DNA of 64,000 nucleotides from Polynucleobacter sp. AP-Melu-500A-A1 (lineage in GTDB: Bacteria > Pseudomonadota > Gammaproteobacteria > Burkholderiales > Burkholderiaceae): assembly GCF_018882125.1 (NCBI RefSeq), contig NZ_JACVOZ010000001.1, positions 248,001-312,000 on the forward strand, given 5' to 3'. A model generated the notes under the pieces. The model was not told the DNA's origin and did not search any database. It saw only the letters and a program-made list of their open reading frames with translations. The position numbers and the translations under genes are program-made. Positions 24,044 through 32,476 of this stretch are shown here, one piece after another; position 1 is the first letter of the stretch, and the number at the start of each line of letters is the position of its first letter.

Positions 24044-24085
24044 TCCTAAGTAAATGCTAACTTAAAATCAAAAACTGATTGAAAG

Positions 24086-24281
24086 TTATGCACAGATAGC
24101 AGCAGAAATGAAAATTCAGTGAGATTGGCTCTAAACATCATCCTTAACTTTTCGATAATCTCATAAGTCATTGATTTATATATAAAATAATTAAAAAGCT
24201 ATAAATGAGTGAAAAATTAGATTGCTGGTAAATTGGCCCATAAATCAGAATCATCAGATGATATCCACAGACTTATCCACA
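24086..24281 (+). promoter_or_regulatory. DnaA-box cluster in the hemE-priA gap
   Basis: The 263-base AT-rich gap between hemE and priA has no gene. It holds TTATGCACA (24086-24094) and TTATCCACA (24273-24281), both exact matches to TTATNCACA, and ATATCCACA (24261-24269) with one mismatch. The last two start 12 bases apart on the same strand. Between the boxes, 24171-24206 is almost pure A/T. This could titrate DnaA, regulate priA, or act as a minor origin-like element; the motif matches are seen, the role is inference. Confidence 0.55.
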
Positions 24282-24306
24282 AGCAAAATAGAAAATTGAA
24301 GTAAAA

Positions 24307-26436
24307 ATGAGTCCTCCTATCGTGGTCCAAGTGGTTGTTGATAAGCCTCTAGCCCAGGGCTTTGACTATCTGTGGGATGCTCAAAAATTAGGCCTTGAGC
24401 CAGCGATCGGCCAGGTGGTAGAAGTCCCGTTTGGACGCTCGTCGCTCATTGGCATAGTCATAAAAGTTAGTGATCACTCCGATTTTGATATTGAAAAATT
24501 AAAAGGGGTGCGGGCCCTCGCTCCATTGCCGCCTTTGGATGCTGCCGCATTAAGGCTGATGAATTTTGCCAGCCAGTACTACATTCATGCCCTTGGTGAA
24601 ACCATCATTCCTACCATTCCGCAGATGTGGAAAAAGCCAAATGACTGGGAAAAAATTCCTAAAAAAATAGCTACAGCACAAGAGAGAAAAAAGAAAAAAA
24701 ATCAGGAAGCGTTGAGCGAGGGATACATTAGCGCAGCACAATTAAATGAAGAGCAAAAGCGCGCCTTAAATGCATTAGCAAAATGCAGTAGTAAAAAACA
24801 ATTCAAAGCAATTTTGTTGCAAGGACAAACTGGTAGTGGAAAGACAGCAGTATTTCTAAATTGGTTAAGTGAAATTTTGGAAGATGAGAGTGCACAGGTA
24901 TTGATTCTTGTTCCTGAAATTAATTTAACGCCCCAATTAGAGCGTCGGGTACGCGCGTATTTTCCTGATAAAAAAATGGCTGTGTTACACAGTGCTGTTC
25001 CTGAGAAGCAAAGAGGCATAGCCTGGTATGAGGCAATGACAGGAAAGGCGCAAATCATTTTAGGCACCAGGCTGGCTGCATTAACTCCGATGCCAAACTT
25101 AAGCGCAGTTGTAGTTGATGAGGAGCATGACCCATCTTATAAACAACAAGATGGCATTCGTTATTCAGCTAGAGATTTAGCAATATGGCGGGCACATGAT
25201 GTTAAAGCCCCCATCCTCCTCTCATCAGCAACACCGTCACTTGAGACTTGGATGGCTGCTAGAGCTGGGCGTTATGAATATATTCGCCTAGATCAGCGCG
25301 CCCAAGGCGCAAGCCTTCCTAAGGTACATTTAATTAATACCCGAGATCCACAAAATCAATTTAGTCCAGGTGATGCTGGAAGGCCAGTAAATAAAGGCCC
25401 CCTTACTAAAACCTTAGTAAACGCTATTAGCCAAAATTTAACGCAGAAAAAACAAAGTTTGATACTGATCAATCGCAGAGGATATGCGCCAGTATTGAGT
25501 TGTAGTGCTTGTTCCTGGTTGTCTTCGTGTCAGCAATGTAGTTCTTATATGGTCATGCATAAAGCAGGTGCATTAGGAAGAAGACCAGTATTGAGTTGCC
25601 ATCACTGTGGCTTAGTCAAAGCCATCCCAGAGCATTGTCCTGATTGTGGAAATGCTGATCTGAAGGTGCTTGGCCAAGGAACCCAAAAAATTGAGGACTC
25701 CATTGAGGAAATATGGCCCAATGCTCGGGTACTGAGGATTGATACTGATTCGAGCAAGAAGAGTAAGGGTGCTGAAGAGTTGTTTCAGGAGATCCATAAC
25801 GGAAATGTTGACCTCGTAGTGGGAACGCAGATGATTGCAAAGGGCCATGATTACCAAAACATTGGTTTGGTAGCCGTGCTCGATGCAGATAGCAGATTAT
25901 TTTCACAAGACTTTCGGGCAGCGGAAAGATTATTTGCGCAGTTAGTTCAGGTGGCTGGTCGTGCAGGCAGGGCTGGCTTGGATGGTCAGGCAGGCGGCGA
26001 TATTTATATTGAAACCCAATATCCAGAGGCGGCAGTTTTTCAGTACTTACTTCGTCATGATGTTGATGGATTTTTAGCCCATACCGCTAATGAGCGAGAT
26101 GAAGCAAAATTGCCGCCCTTCTCTTATCAAGGGCTGGTTCATGCAGAAGCTAAAAGTCTCATGAAAGCCCTTCAGTTCCTGGGTGATCTAAAGGCTCGCT
26201 TACGGGCTGCGGGACTTATTGCTAAGGGGCTTAAAGTTTATGACCCAGTACCAAAGGCAATCATGCGAGTAGCTGGTACTGAGCGTGCGCAACTTGTAAT
26301 TGAGTCCGAAAATCGCAAAGTGCTTCAAGAAGTACTAGAGGCAGTAGATCGTGATTTACGGGAAGATTCTCAAGGACGAATCAGCAAGGGTGAGCGCATT
26401 CGGTGGCTCATTGAGCGCGACCCAATTTCAATCTAA
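24307..26436 (+). CDS. priA: Replication restart helicase PriA (primosomal protein N')
   Basis: 709 aa superfamily 2 3'-5' helicase that reloads replication at stalled forks. Order: N-terminal 3'-OH-binding domain, Walker A LLQGQTGSGKTAVF (about 176-189), DEEH box VVDEEHDPSYKQQDG, zinc-binding Cys clusters CSACSWLSSCQQC and CHHCG/CPDCG, then VVGTQMIAKGHDY and QVAGRAGRAG helicase motifs. Full length. The gap upstream holds the DnaA boxes. Confidence 0.97.
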   Translation: MSPPIVVQVVVDKPLAQGFDYLWDAQKLGLEPAIGQVVEVPFGRSSLIGIVIKVSDHSDFDIEKLKGVRALAPLPPLDAAALRLMNFASQYYIHALGETIIPTIPQMWKKPNDWEKIPKKIATAQERKKKKNQEALSEGYISAAQLNEEQKRALNALAKCSSKKQFKAILLQGQTGSGKTAVFLNWLSEILEDESAQVLILVPEINLTPQLERRVRAYFPDKKMAVLHSAVPEKQRGIAWYEAMTGKAQIILGTRLAALTPMPNLSAVVVDEEHDPSYKQQDGIRYSARDLAIWRAHDVKAPILLSSATPSLETWMAARAGRYEYIRLDQRAQGASLPKVHLINTRDPQNQFSPGDAGRPVNKGPLTKTLVNAISQNLTQKKQSLILINRRGYAPVLSCSACSWLSSCQQCSSYMVMHKAGALGRRPVLSCHHCGLVKAIPEHCPDCGNADLKVLGQGTQKIEDSIEEIWPNARVLRIDTDSSKKSKGAEELFQEIHNGNVDLVVGTQMIAKGHDYQNIGLVAVLDADSRLFSQDFRAAERLFAQLVQVAGRAGRAGLDGQAGGDIYIETQYPEAAVFQYLLRHDVDGFLAHTANERDEAKLPPFSYQGLVHAEAKSLMKALQFLGDLKARLRAAGLIAKGLKVYDPVPKAIMRVAGTERAQLVIESENRKVLQEVLEAVDRDLREDSQGRISKGERIRWLIERDPISI

Positions 26437-26446
26437 TAGATTGTGT

Positions 26447-26839
26447 TTAAACTCCAGGGCCTGACTCGTATTGAGCAAGACTCATAAGTTGTTTGAGCTC
26501 CAAAGAGAGTGAGTCCTTGGATTCTGGTTTGATTTTGAATAGCCACACGCCATAAGGCCTCTCATTGATAAGCTCAGGAGCTGCTTCCACAGCATCGTTA
26601 AGGGCAGTAATTTCACCGCTAATTGGTGCATGTATGTCGCTTGCTGCTTTAACAGATTCAATAGTCGCAATTGCCTCCCCCTGCACTACTTGCTGCCCTA
26701 GCTTGGGCGCCTGAAAGAACATGACATCACCCAATGCTTCTTGTGCGTGGTGACTAATTCCAACCCAAACTAGGCCATCTTCTTCTTGGTCGGCCCACTC
26801 ATGAGTTTCTGCAAATTTAAAAGTGTCTTGGGAGTTCAT
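26447..26839 (-). CDS. gcvH: Glycine cleavage system H-type lipoyl protein
   Basis: 130 aa lipoyl-domain protein that carries the aminomethyl intermediate between P and T proteins. THEWADQEEDGLVWVGISHHAQEALGD is the N-terminal half; the lipoyl lysine is in IESVKAASD (about residue 64), followed by PISGEITALNDAV. No gcvT or gcvP is in the window, so it is a lone copy; partners may be elsewhere, or it may serve lipoate transfer. Convergent with priA. Confidence 0.9.
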   Translation of the reverse strand: MNSQDTFKFAETHEWADQEEDGLVWVGISHHAQEALGDVMFFQAPKLGQQVVQGEAIATIESVKAASDIHAPISGEITALNDAVEAAPELINERPYGVWLFKIKPESKDSLSLELKQLMSLAQYESGPGV

Positions 26840-26842
26840 TAT

Positions 26843-27104
26843 GTATCCTTTGGGAATATTTTATGCTCACTCACATACAGAGTACTCTCAACACAGGATT
26901 AATTTTTCTGTTGACTATAGTTTTTGGATTGATCAATTACCTCAGCAAACAGCATGTCGGTGGTTAAACGATGGCGATCATGTAAAGGTATGCGATGTTT
27001 TATTTGCTGGTTCAATTGGCAGAACTAATTTTCCTCGTGGCAATCATGCTGATTTAGTTCAGGCAATCAAAACCAAATTGTGGCCGCTCGGAGATGGCGT
27101 GTGA
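26843..27104 (+). pseudogene. Remnant of an MBL-fold hydrolase (glyoxalase II/YcbL type)
   Basis: The frame contains FWIDQLPQQTA, then CRWLNDGDHVKV, then VLFAGSIGRTNFPRGNHADL and KLWPLGDGV. These are three separate blocks of a metallo-beta-lactamase-fold hydrolase as I remember the Burkholderiales proteins. The metal motif HxHxDH, the segment between the first two blocks and the CPGHTPGH block are gone, and the end GHGP is missing after a stop. Frame is kept through the deletions, so an open frame of about 87 codons survives, but it cannot bind the metals. Exact 5' limit is unclear. Confidence 0.75.
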
Positions 27105-27152
27105 TTACGCCAATGACTTTAACTACAAAATGAAAACAGCAAAAACTACAAA

Positions 27153-27338
27153 TTAGGTTTTTGCAGAACCAGTGCGGTGTGTCCGGTTATATAGGCAACT
27201 AGCGCAAATCCAACGTTGCTTACGATTGCTAGTTGGAATCCACGTGCCGCCCTCTAATCGCTTTTCGCGACTGCAAGAAGAGCAAAATTTGAGGCTCTGA
27301 GAAGTGTCTTGGGTAGCAGTTGGAGTCGAGGTAGTCAT
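27153..27338 (-). CDS. Small zinc-ribbon-like protein, unknown function
   Basis: 61 aa from ATG 27338 (a TTG at 27344 adds two residues). Two cysteine pairs, CSSC and CASC about 26 residues apart, with basic and aromatic residues between them, suggest a zinc-ribbon or zinc-finger knuckle. It starts 41 bases after the desaturase stop on the same strand and could be its operon partner. I do not recognise the family; no ribosome site stands out, so it may be spurious. Confidence 0.55.
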   Translation of the reverse strand: MTTSTPTATQDTSQSLKFCSSCSREKRLEGGTWIPTSNRKQRWICASCLYNRTHRTGSAKT

Positions 27339-27378
27339 GGGCAATCCGGGTAAGGCAAATCTTGTACAGACTGATATT

Positions 27379-28521
27379 TTACCCGTTTTGTCCCGCTGGG
27401 GCTGGGCTCAGCACAACTCGGACCGAATCAGCGGTCTTATTCCCGTCAAAATCAAGCCAAGCCTTGTTCTCAAAGTCATAAAGCTTGCATTTGCGGGCGG
27501 TATCGAAATACCAGCCCCAGGAGAACTTTTGCACAAAAATACGCTCAGGAAGGATGGTTTCCAGGGTTGATTGAGCCTCTTTTAGGCGATAAAGGGGGAC
27601 GCTCATATCCACGTGATGGGCAGTATGCTCCATGATGTGGTGCATTAATGAGCCCCAAATCCAGTTAAATGTTAGATGAACGGTAGTCGACACAAAAGGC
27701 TGCGCCCGTAACCATTCTGATTTCTTGTCATACCAAGATACATTAGGGTGCGTATGGTGGACGTAGACGACAAAGCCAATCATGCCATTCCAGAATAGGA
27801 AAGGAAGGGCAAAACCGGTAATTAAGCCAATCCAGATGGATTGGCCAGTGGCTAGAGCACCAGCAACAAGACAAGCAATCCAAGCGATCGCAAATGCGGT
27901 AACGAGCAGATTGTCTTTTAAGAAAATTGGACGATCACCAGGCTTATTTTTAGCATTTGGGAAATACTCACGTCTCCACCAAATCTCAATAAGGTAATAG
28001 AAAACAGGGCCCCAGCCACTGCGATAAAGGCGCTCAAGGGTCTTACGCCCTGGGGAGAGGGCGTCGTACTCTGCCTTTGATAAAGGCGCCCAAACAAAGT
28101 CGAAGCCCTTTAAGTTTGTTTGCCCATGATGAACCACGTTATGCCCCACGTCCCATAGGCTATATGGGGTCAAAGATGGCAAAAAGGCTATACGACCCAA
28201 TACTTTATTGAGCTCGCGATTCGGTGTGAAGCTTTGATGGCAGGCATCATGACCCAAAATAAAAATGCGGCCTGTGACAAACCCAGCAATGAGGCCAAAA
28301 ATGATTTTGAGTAGGATGTTTTCAACAAAAACTGTGCCCGCAATACAGCCAAGCCATAAGACCGCATCAATTGCCAGTAGCATGATTGCGCGCCCACTCT
28401 CACCTTGTGCCATTGGGATTAACCAACTCCGAATGATTTTTCGGTGAGGTAATGGCGCCTCAGGAGGCAATGGATTAGTTAGAGAGGGCTCAGATAGCGC
28501 TGAATTTAGATGTATAGACAC
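27379..28521 (-). CDS. Membrane fatty acid desaturase
   Basis: 380 aa from GTG 28521 (TTG 28533 is an alternative). Di-iron integral-membrane desaturase: histidine boxes HDACH, HNVVHHG and HIMEHTAHH, with about four membrane segments placed before and between them. This is the acyl-lipid/acyl-CoA desaturase superfamily that adjusts membrane fluidity; regiospecificity is not readable. The Pro-rich N-terminus is likely cytoplasmic. Monocistronic or followed by the small zinc-ribbon protein. Confidence 0.85.
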   Translation of the reverse strand: MSIHLNSALSEPSLTNPLPPEAPLPHRKIIRSWLIPMAQGESGRAIMLLAIDAVLWLGCIAGTVFVENILLKIIFGLIAGFVTGRIFILGHDACHQSFTPNRELNKVLGRIAFLPSLTPYSLWDVGHNVVHHGQTNLKGFDFVWAPLSKAEYDALSPGRKTLERLYRSGWGPVFYYLIEIWWRREYFPNAKNKPGDRPIFLKDNLLVTAFAIAWIACLVAGALATGQSIWIGLITGFALPFLFWNGMIGFVVYVHHTHPNVSWYDKKSEWLRAQPFVSTTVHLTFNWIWGSLMHHIMEHTAHHVDMSVPLYRLKEAQSTLETILPERIFVQKFSWGWYFDTARKCKLYDFENKAWLDFDGNKTADSVRVVLSPAPAGQNG

Positions 28522-28604
28522 GATAAGATTCAATAAGTTAGAGACAAATGATAGCGGTTTTCACAATTTTTCGCATGACATAGGTCAAAAATCCCCCATA
28601 GTTT

Positions 28605-28680
28605 TGGCGCGCCCGGCAGGAATCGAACCTGCGACCCTTGGCTTCGGAGGCCAATACTCTATCCACTGAGCTACGGGCGC
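28605..28680 (-). tRNA. tRNA-Arg (anticodon CCG)
   Basis: On the minus strand a 76-base cloverleaf with acceptor GCGCCCG pairing CGGGCGC, discriminator G and encoded CCA; D arm GCTC..GAGT region, anticodon loop CTCCGAA (CCG), and T loop GTTCGATT. It reads the codon CGG. Confidence 0.96.
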
Positions 28681-28784
28681 CAGAAGGAAAAAAACGGATA
28701 CCACACTATTGTAAGTGTCTATAACCCTACTCACTAGTTATAATATTCATCGATAACCTTAAACCCACCAAACGATAAATTCCT

Positions 28785-29184
28785 ATGAGCAACGAGCACG
28801 GAAACTTAATTAAGAACCCAAAACAACTCATCATCATGGTGTTTGCAAGCTTTTTTGTGCCCCTGATCATTATTTTATTGTTAATGGTATTTGTAAACAA
28901 CGGTAAGCGTGGCGATTCCTCAAGCGCTACCGATCAACTCATTAAGCCTGTTGGCCAATTAAACTTTAAAGATGCTAGCGTCCAGGGCGAGCCTCAAACA
29001 GGTGGGCAAGTAGCTAAATAAAGAGATTTGTTTTTCCGGTCACGCCTGTGCTGCTAGTTGGCCTAAATTTGGCGACGATAGTGTATGGACTGCACGTTTA
29101 GGTAAGGTTATGCAAACCTGCGGCGAATCAGTTCAGGCAATCATTAGCGATGAAGAGCTGGCTGCGCACCAGCTTTTTGCTTAT
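28785..29184 (+). pseudogene. Frameshifted, haem-site-less cytochrome c5 relic
   Basis: The first 78 codons (28785-29021) give an N-terminal membrane anchor (LIKNPKQLIIMVFASFFVPL) and a linker ending TGGQVAK before a stop. One base later the +1 frame continues as KEICFSGHACAASWPKFGDDSVWTARLG, the expected cytochrome c5 haem domain, and ends SDEELAAHQL. One missing base in a TAT AAA-like run explains the shift. The haem motif CxxCH is now CFSGH, and the methionine-ligand region is deleted. The 3' end runs toward rsmI. Both changes make it non-functional; the intact membrane anchor could still be translated as a small peptide. Confidence 0.8.
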
Positions 29185-30083
29185 TGTTTCTTAGCTTCTT
29201 TTACATCTAGTGCAGCTTGATAAGCTTCTTTTTTAGTCAAGCCCAGAGTTTGTGAAAGAACTGCTGCAATTTCTTTACTGCCCAAGTAGGGGCTTAATGC
29301 TTTAGCCCACTTCAACAGTTGGGAATGGTTAGAGGCCTCATCTTTGCTACCTTGGCGGCCTGCCACCAAAATAACAAACTCCCCCTTTAGGCTTTCGGCA
29401 TCGTTTACCCATTGCGTTAATTGACCCGCATCCAAAGCAACGATTTGTTCAAATTTTTTAGTGAGCTCACGCCCGACCAATACTTTGCGCTCTGGCTCCA
29501 AATGATTTGCCAACAATAATAGTGTTTCGCGAATGTGATGAGGGGACTCGAAAAATAGGCTAGTTTTTTTGCTGCCACTGATGTCTTGTAAATAGGCATC
29601 ACGCTCTTTGGTTTTGTTGGGCCAGAAACCCAAAAACTGAAAGCGCCCTTCAGAACTCAACATTGCAGAGCCAGATGCAGAAATAGCTGCTGCAATAGCA
29701 CTCGCTCCAGGAATTGGAATAACCCTAAAGCCTGCTTTTTCAACTTCGTTCACTAAACGCGCACCCGGATCAGATATCCCTGGGGTACCAGCATCAGAAA
29801 TATAGGCCCAACGTTCATTGTTCGCCAAATGCTGAATAACGGTTTGGGCGCCACTAATCTCATTGTGTTCATGTAGCGCGATACATTTTTTGTGAATCCC
29901 AAATTGTTGCAAGAGAGCTGCGCTATGACGGGTATCTTCGCAGGCAATGCCATCGACTGTATTGAGAACATGTAGGGCGCGCAAGGTAACGTCGCCTAAA
30001 TTTCCAATGGGAGTCGCAACCATATACAGCGCTCTAGCAGGCAAATCCTGCTGCTTTAGAAATTCGAATGCGCCAGTTTCCAT
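29181..30083 (-). CDS. rsmI: 16S rRNA (cytidine-2'-O)-methyltransferase RsmI
   Basis: 300 aa from ATG 30083 (a TTG at 30113 would add 10 residues). SAM-dependent enzyme of the tetrapyrrole-methylase fold that 2'-O-methylates C1402. Motifs LYMVATPIGNLGDVTLRAL at the N-terminus, CEDTRHSAALLQQFGI, YISDAGTPGISDPGARLV, and IPGASAIAAAISASG. Divergent from the DiaA-type gene. Confidence 0.95.
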   Translation of the reverse strand: METGAFEFLKQQDLPARALYMVATPIGNLGDVTLRALHVLNTVDGIACEDTRHSAALLQQFGIHKKCIALHEHNEISGAQTVIQHLANNERWAYISDAGTPGISDPGARLVNEVEKAGFRVIPIPGASAIAAAISASGSAMLSSEGRFQFLGFWPNKTKERDAYLQDISGSKKTSLFFESPHHIRETLLLLANHLEPERKVLVGRELTKKFEQIVALDAGQLTQWVNDAESLKGEFVILVAGRQGSKDEASNHSQLLKWAKALSPYLGSKEIAAVLSQTLGLTKKEAYQAALDVKEAKKQ

Positions 30084-30190
30084 AAGGGGTATTTTGTACG
30101 TAAGAAAGGTCAATAGCTAAGAGGATACGTTGCTTTTGGTTTGTGTTCCTTGCAGAGCCCCCTGCTTGAGCTTTGGCGCATAATATTGTT

Positions 30191-30793
30191 ATGGATAAAA
30201 ACACAATTGAACGGTTGCGCCAAAGAGCATCCCAACATTTTTTAGACAGCATTGCAGTCAAGCAGGAGGCTGAAAGAGTTCTTCCTGAGTCGGTTGCTCA
30301 TGGTGTCGTAGCCATGGTTGAGTGTCTGCGTGCTGGCGGCAAGATCATGGCATGCGGTAATGGCGGCTCTGCCGCAGATGCTCAACATTTTGCAGCAGAG
30401 CTTATTGGCCGCTTCGAAAGAGAGCGTCAAGAGTTGGCGGCAATTGCGTTAACAACGGACAGCTCTATATTGACCGCCGTAGGGAACGACTATAGCTATG
30501 ACGAAGTCTTTAGTAAGCAAGTTCGTGGCTTGGGTAAAAAAGGCGATATCCTCTTGGGCATCTCTACTTCTGGGAATTCCAAGAATGTACTTAAAGCCAT
30601 TGAAGCCGCAAAAAAAATAGGCATCAAAGTGATTGCTTTAACTGGTAACGGTGGCGGAAAAATTGCCACTTTATTAGACGTGGAGGATGTTCATCTCTGC
30701 GCCCCATCTACTCGAACTGCGCGCATACAAGAAACCCATTTAGTGTTGCTTCACGGATTATGTGATGGCGTCGACCATCTCCTGCTAGATTAA
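30191..30793 (+). CDS. diaA: SIS domain protein, DiaA type (GmhA-like)
   Basis: 200 aa from ATG 30191. One SIS phosphosugar-binding domain: ACGNGGSAADAQHFAAELIG, GDILLGISTSGNSKNV, and RIQETHLVLLHGLCDGVDHLL at the C-terminus. The order rsmI, this gene, BON lipoprotein matches E. coli rsmI...diaA-dolP, where DiaA binds DnaA and promotes timely initiation. Phosphoheptose isomerase GmhA is the close alternative and is the usual automatic label; the LCD-VDHLL ending and synteny favour DiaA. The YraN gene that normally sits before diaA is not here. Confidence 0.78.
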   Translation: MDKNTIERLRQRASQHFLDSIAVKQEAERVLPESVAHGVVAMVECLRAGGKIMACGNGGSAADAQHFAAELIGRFERERQELAAIALTTDSSILTAVGNDYSYDEVFSKQVRGLGKKGDILLGISTSGNSKNVLKAIEAAKKIGIKVIALTGNGGGKIATLLDVEDVHLCAPSTRTARIQETHLVLLHGLCDGVDHLLLD

Positions 30794-30809
30794 TTTTAGA
30801 AAGTATCAA

Positions 30810-31460
30810 ATGCAAATTCAAAATCTGAGTAAATTATTAGTTGCTGTAATTGCTGTATCACAATTATCGGCTTGCGGTGTGATTGCAGTTGGTGGCGTTG
30901 CAGCTACTGCGACGATCATGGCCGATCGTCGAACGCCTGGTGTGCAAGCAATTGATAAAGGAATTGAATTGCAAGCAAGCGGTGCTTTTGATAAAAAGTT
31001 TGGCGATGGTGCCCACATCAATGTGACATCATTTAATCAGAAGGTATTGTTGACTGGGGAAGTAAAAGATGCCGCAATCAAAAGCGATGCAGGGTCTTAT
31101 ATTAAGGACTTAAAAAATGCGCGATCAGTGTTTAATGAATTAATCATTGGGCCTAATAGTACTTACACTATGCGTGCCAACGATACTTACCTTGAGTCAA
31201 AAATAAAAACGCAGATGATTTTTACACAGCAGCTACCATCGAACTCCATGGTCATTGTTGCTGAAGGAAGCAGTGTTTATCTTATGGGAATTTTGACTGA
31301 AGCGGAGGCAGACTTAGCTAAAAAAATCGCCAGCAATACAAGTGGCGTAAAGGATGTTTATGCATACTTTGACATTATTTCTAATGCAGAAAAAACCCGT
31401 TTAGAAAATGCTGGAAAGGCAGACGAGTCTCAGCCCTCTAGCCCACCTAAGTTCCAATAA
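30810..31460 (+). CDS. BON domain outer-membrane lipoprotein (DolP/YraP-like)
   Basis: 216 aa. Signal peptide ending LSAC, lipidated Cys22. Two BON domains: residues about 45-115 (QASGAFDKKFGDGAHINVTSF..) and about 125-195 (LESKIKTQMIF..VYLMGILTEAEADL), with a Ser/Pro-rich tail. The E. coli homologue DolP supports outer-membrane integrity and BamA. 16 bases after diaA and in the same order as in enterobacteria. Confidence 0.88.
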   Translation: MQIQNLSKLLVAVIAVSQLSACGVIAVGGVAATATIMADRRTPGVQAIDKGIELQASGAFDKKFGDGAHINVTSFNQKVLLTGEVKDAAIKSDAGSYIKDLKNARSVFNELIIGPNSTYTMRANDTYLESKIKTQMIFTQQLPSNSMVIVAEGSSVYLMGILTEAEADLAKKIASNTSGVKDVYAYFDIISNAEKTRLENAGKADESQPSSPPKFQ

Positions 31461-31475
31461 TTTTTACAAAGCTGG

Positions 31476-31823
31476 ATGAGTGTGCTGCAAATATTGACGA
31501 AAATAATTTTTATTTTTCTTGTTTCATATTTGCAAATCTCTCATGCAGCGAGCGAAAATCAAAGTGCATTTTTAATTGCAAAAAAAAATGCATGCCTAGG
31601 TTGTCATGCGACCAATAAAAAAATTGTTGGCCCTAGCTTTGAATCCATTGCATTGAAATATAAAAATGATCCTAACGCGCAATCATTTTTGAAGAATAAG
31701 ATTTTGAAGGGTGGCGCAGGCTCTTGGGGGGTGGTGCCTATGCCTGCAAACGCAAAATTAAACGATGTTGATTTATCTTTGTTAACAAGCTGGATATTGC
31801 GTGGCGCTCCAGGCGAAAATTAA
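31476..31823 (+). CDS. Periplasmic class I cytochrome c
   Basis: 115 aa. Signal peptide cleaved after SHA near residue 24, one CLGCH haem motif (40-44), GPSFESIALKY and the probable axial methionine in VPMPANA. This is the size and layout of cytochrome c551/c552 electron carriers. Co-directional with the BON gene, 15 bases apart; its 3' end overlaps the convergent GNAT gene by 4 bases. The partner oxidase or reductase is unknown. Confidence 0.85.
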   Translation: MSVLQILTKIIFIFLVSYLQISHAASENQSAFLIAKKNACLGCHATNKKIVGPSFESIALKYKNDPNAQSFLKNKILKGGAGSWGVVPMPANAKLNDVDLSLLTSWILRGAPGEN

Positions 31824-32476
31824 CGAGCCAGGCCAGGCTTTCCTAAAAACCACCACCATGCTTGATTCGATTTCTTCAGATTCGCTTTCATTGCGTAATC
31901 TAAGTCAGCCCATTGCTCATTAGCAGCTTCTTCAACGATGGTTGCAGGACTTGCGGGCGATAACTTAAGGTAAGCATCTGCATCACCATAGGCATATTCA
32001 ACACGCATATCGGCTTTCTGAGCTAGATGCATCATTGCTTTGTTGTTAGCCAAGCAATGCACATACAAAGTCTCAATGCGAGTATTGCGGGAGTGAACCG
32101 CAGAGCGTTGCAGTAGGGCTGTTCCAAGCCCTTGTGAGCGCCCTTCTGGCAATACTGAAACACCAAATTCTGCAGCACGCGCTTGACCTTTGATTTCAGG
32201 TAAATAAGCTAAATGAGCCATGCCAATGAGTTTCAGTTCGTCATCAAACACGCCAAATACATTGTCCTTATTAAAGTCTAGACGCTCAACGTAGTGAGCA
32301 ATCACCTCATCAGGCGTTTGCGTACCAAATCTAAGGCGACGGTCTTCGTCATTGAGCTGCAATAAATGATTGAGGATCTCAGCTTTATGCCCAGCATGGA
32401 GCTCACGAACCGGGACCGCTTGTCCGGCCGTATAGGGCTTTCTGGGTGAGTGATCATTTGCTAATTTATTGTGCAT
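31820..32476 (-). CDS. GNAT family N-acetyltransferase
   Basis: 218 aa with the acetyl-CoA fold: beta-strand IGMAHLAYLP, then AAEFGVSVLPEGRSQGLGTALL, where RSQGLGTA is the pyrophosphate-binding motif A, followed by LYVHCLANNKAMMHLAQKADM. The substrate is unknown. Starts at ATG 32476 and ends convergently with the cytochrome c gene. Confidence 0.88.
   Translation of the reverse strand: MHNKLANDHSPRKPYTAGQAVPVRELHAGHKAEILNHLLQLNDEDRRLRFGTQTPDEVIAHYVERLDFNKDNVFGVFDDELKLIGMAHLAYLPEIKGQARAAEFGVSVLPEGRSQGLGTALLQRSAVHSRNTRIETLYVHCLANNKAMMHLAQKADMRVEYAYGDADAYLKLSPASPATIVEEAANEQWADLDYAMKANLKKSNQAWWWFLGKPGLAR

Noticed and set aside
24044-24306. DnaA-box gap as the chromosome's main origin
   Set aside because: Genes on both sides run the same way (gyrB to parB to atp to ribosomal genes), with no divergence or strand switch here; the main origin is more likely upstream of gyrB.
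26823-27104. Intact 93-codon gene
   Set aside because: Blocks match an MBL hydrolase but all metal ligands are missing, and the 5' end overlaps the gcvH start; treated as a pseudogene.
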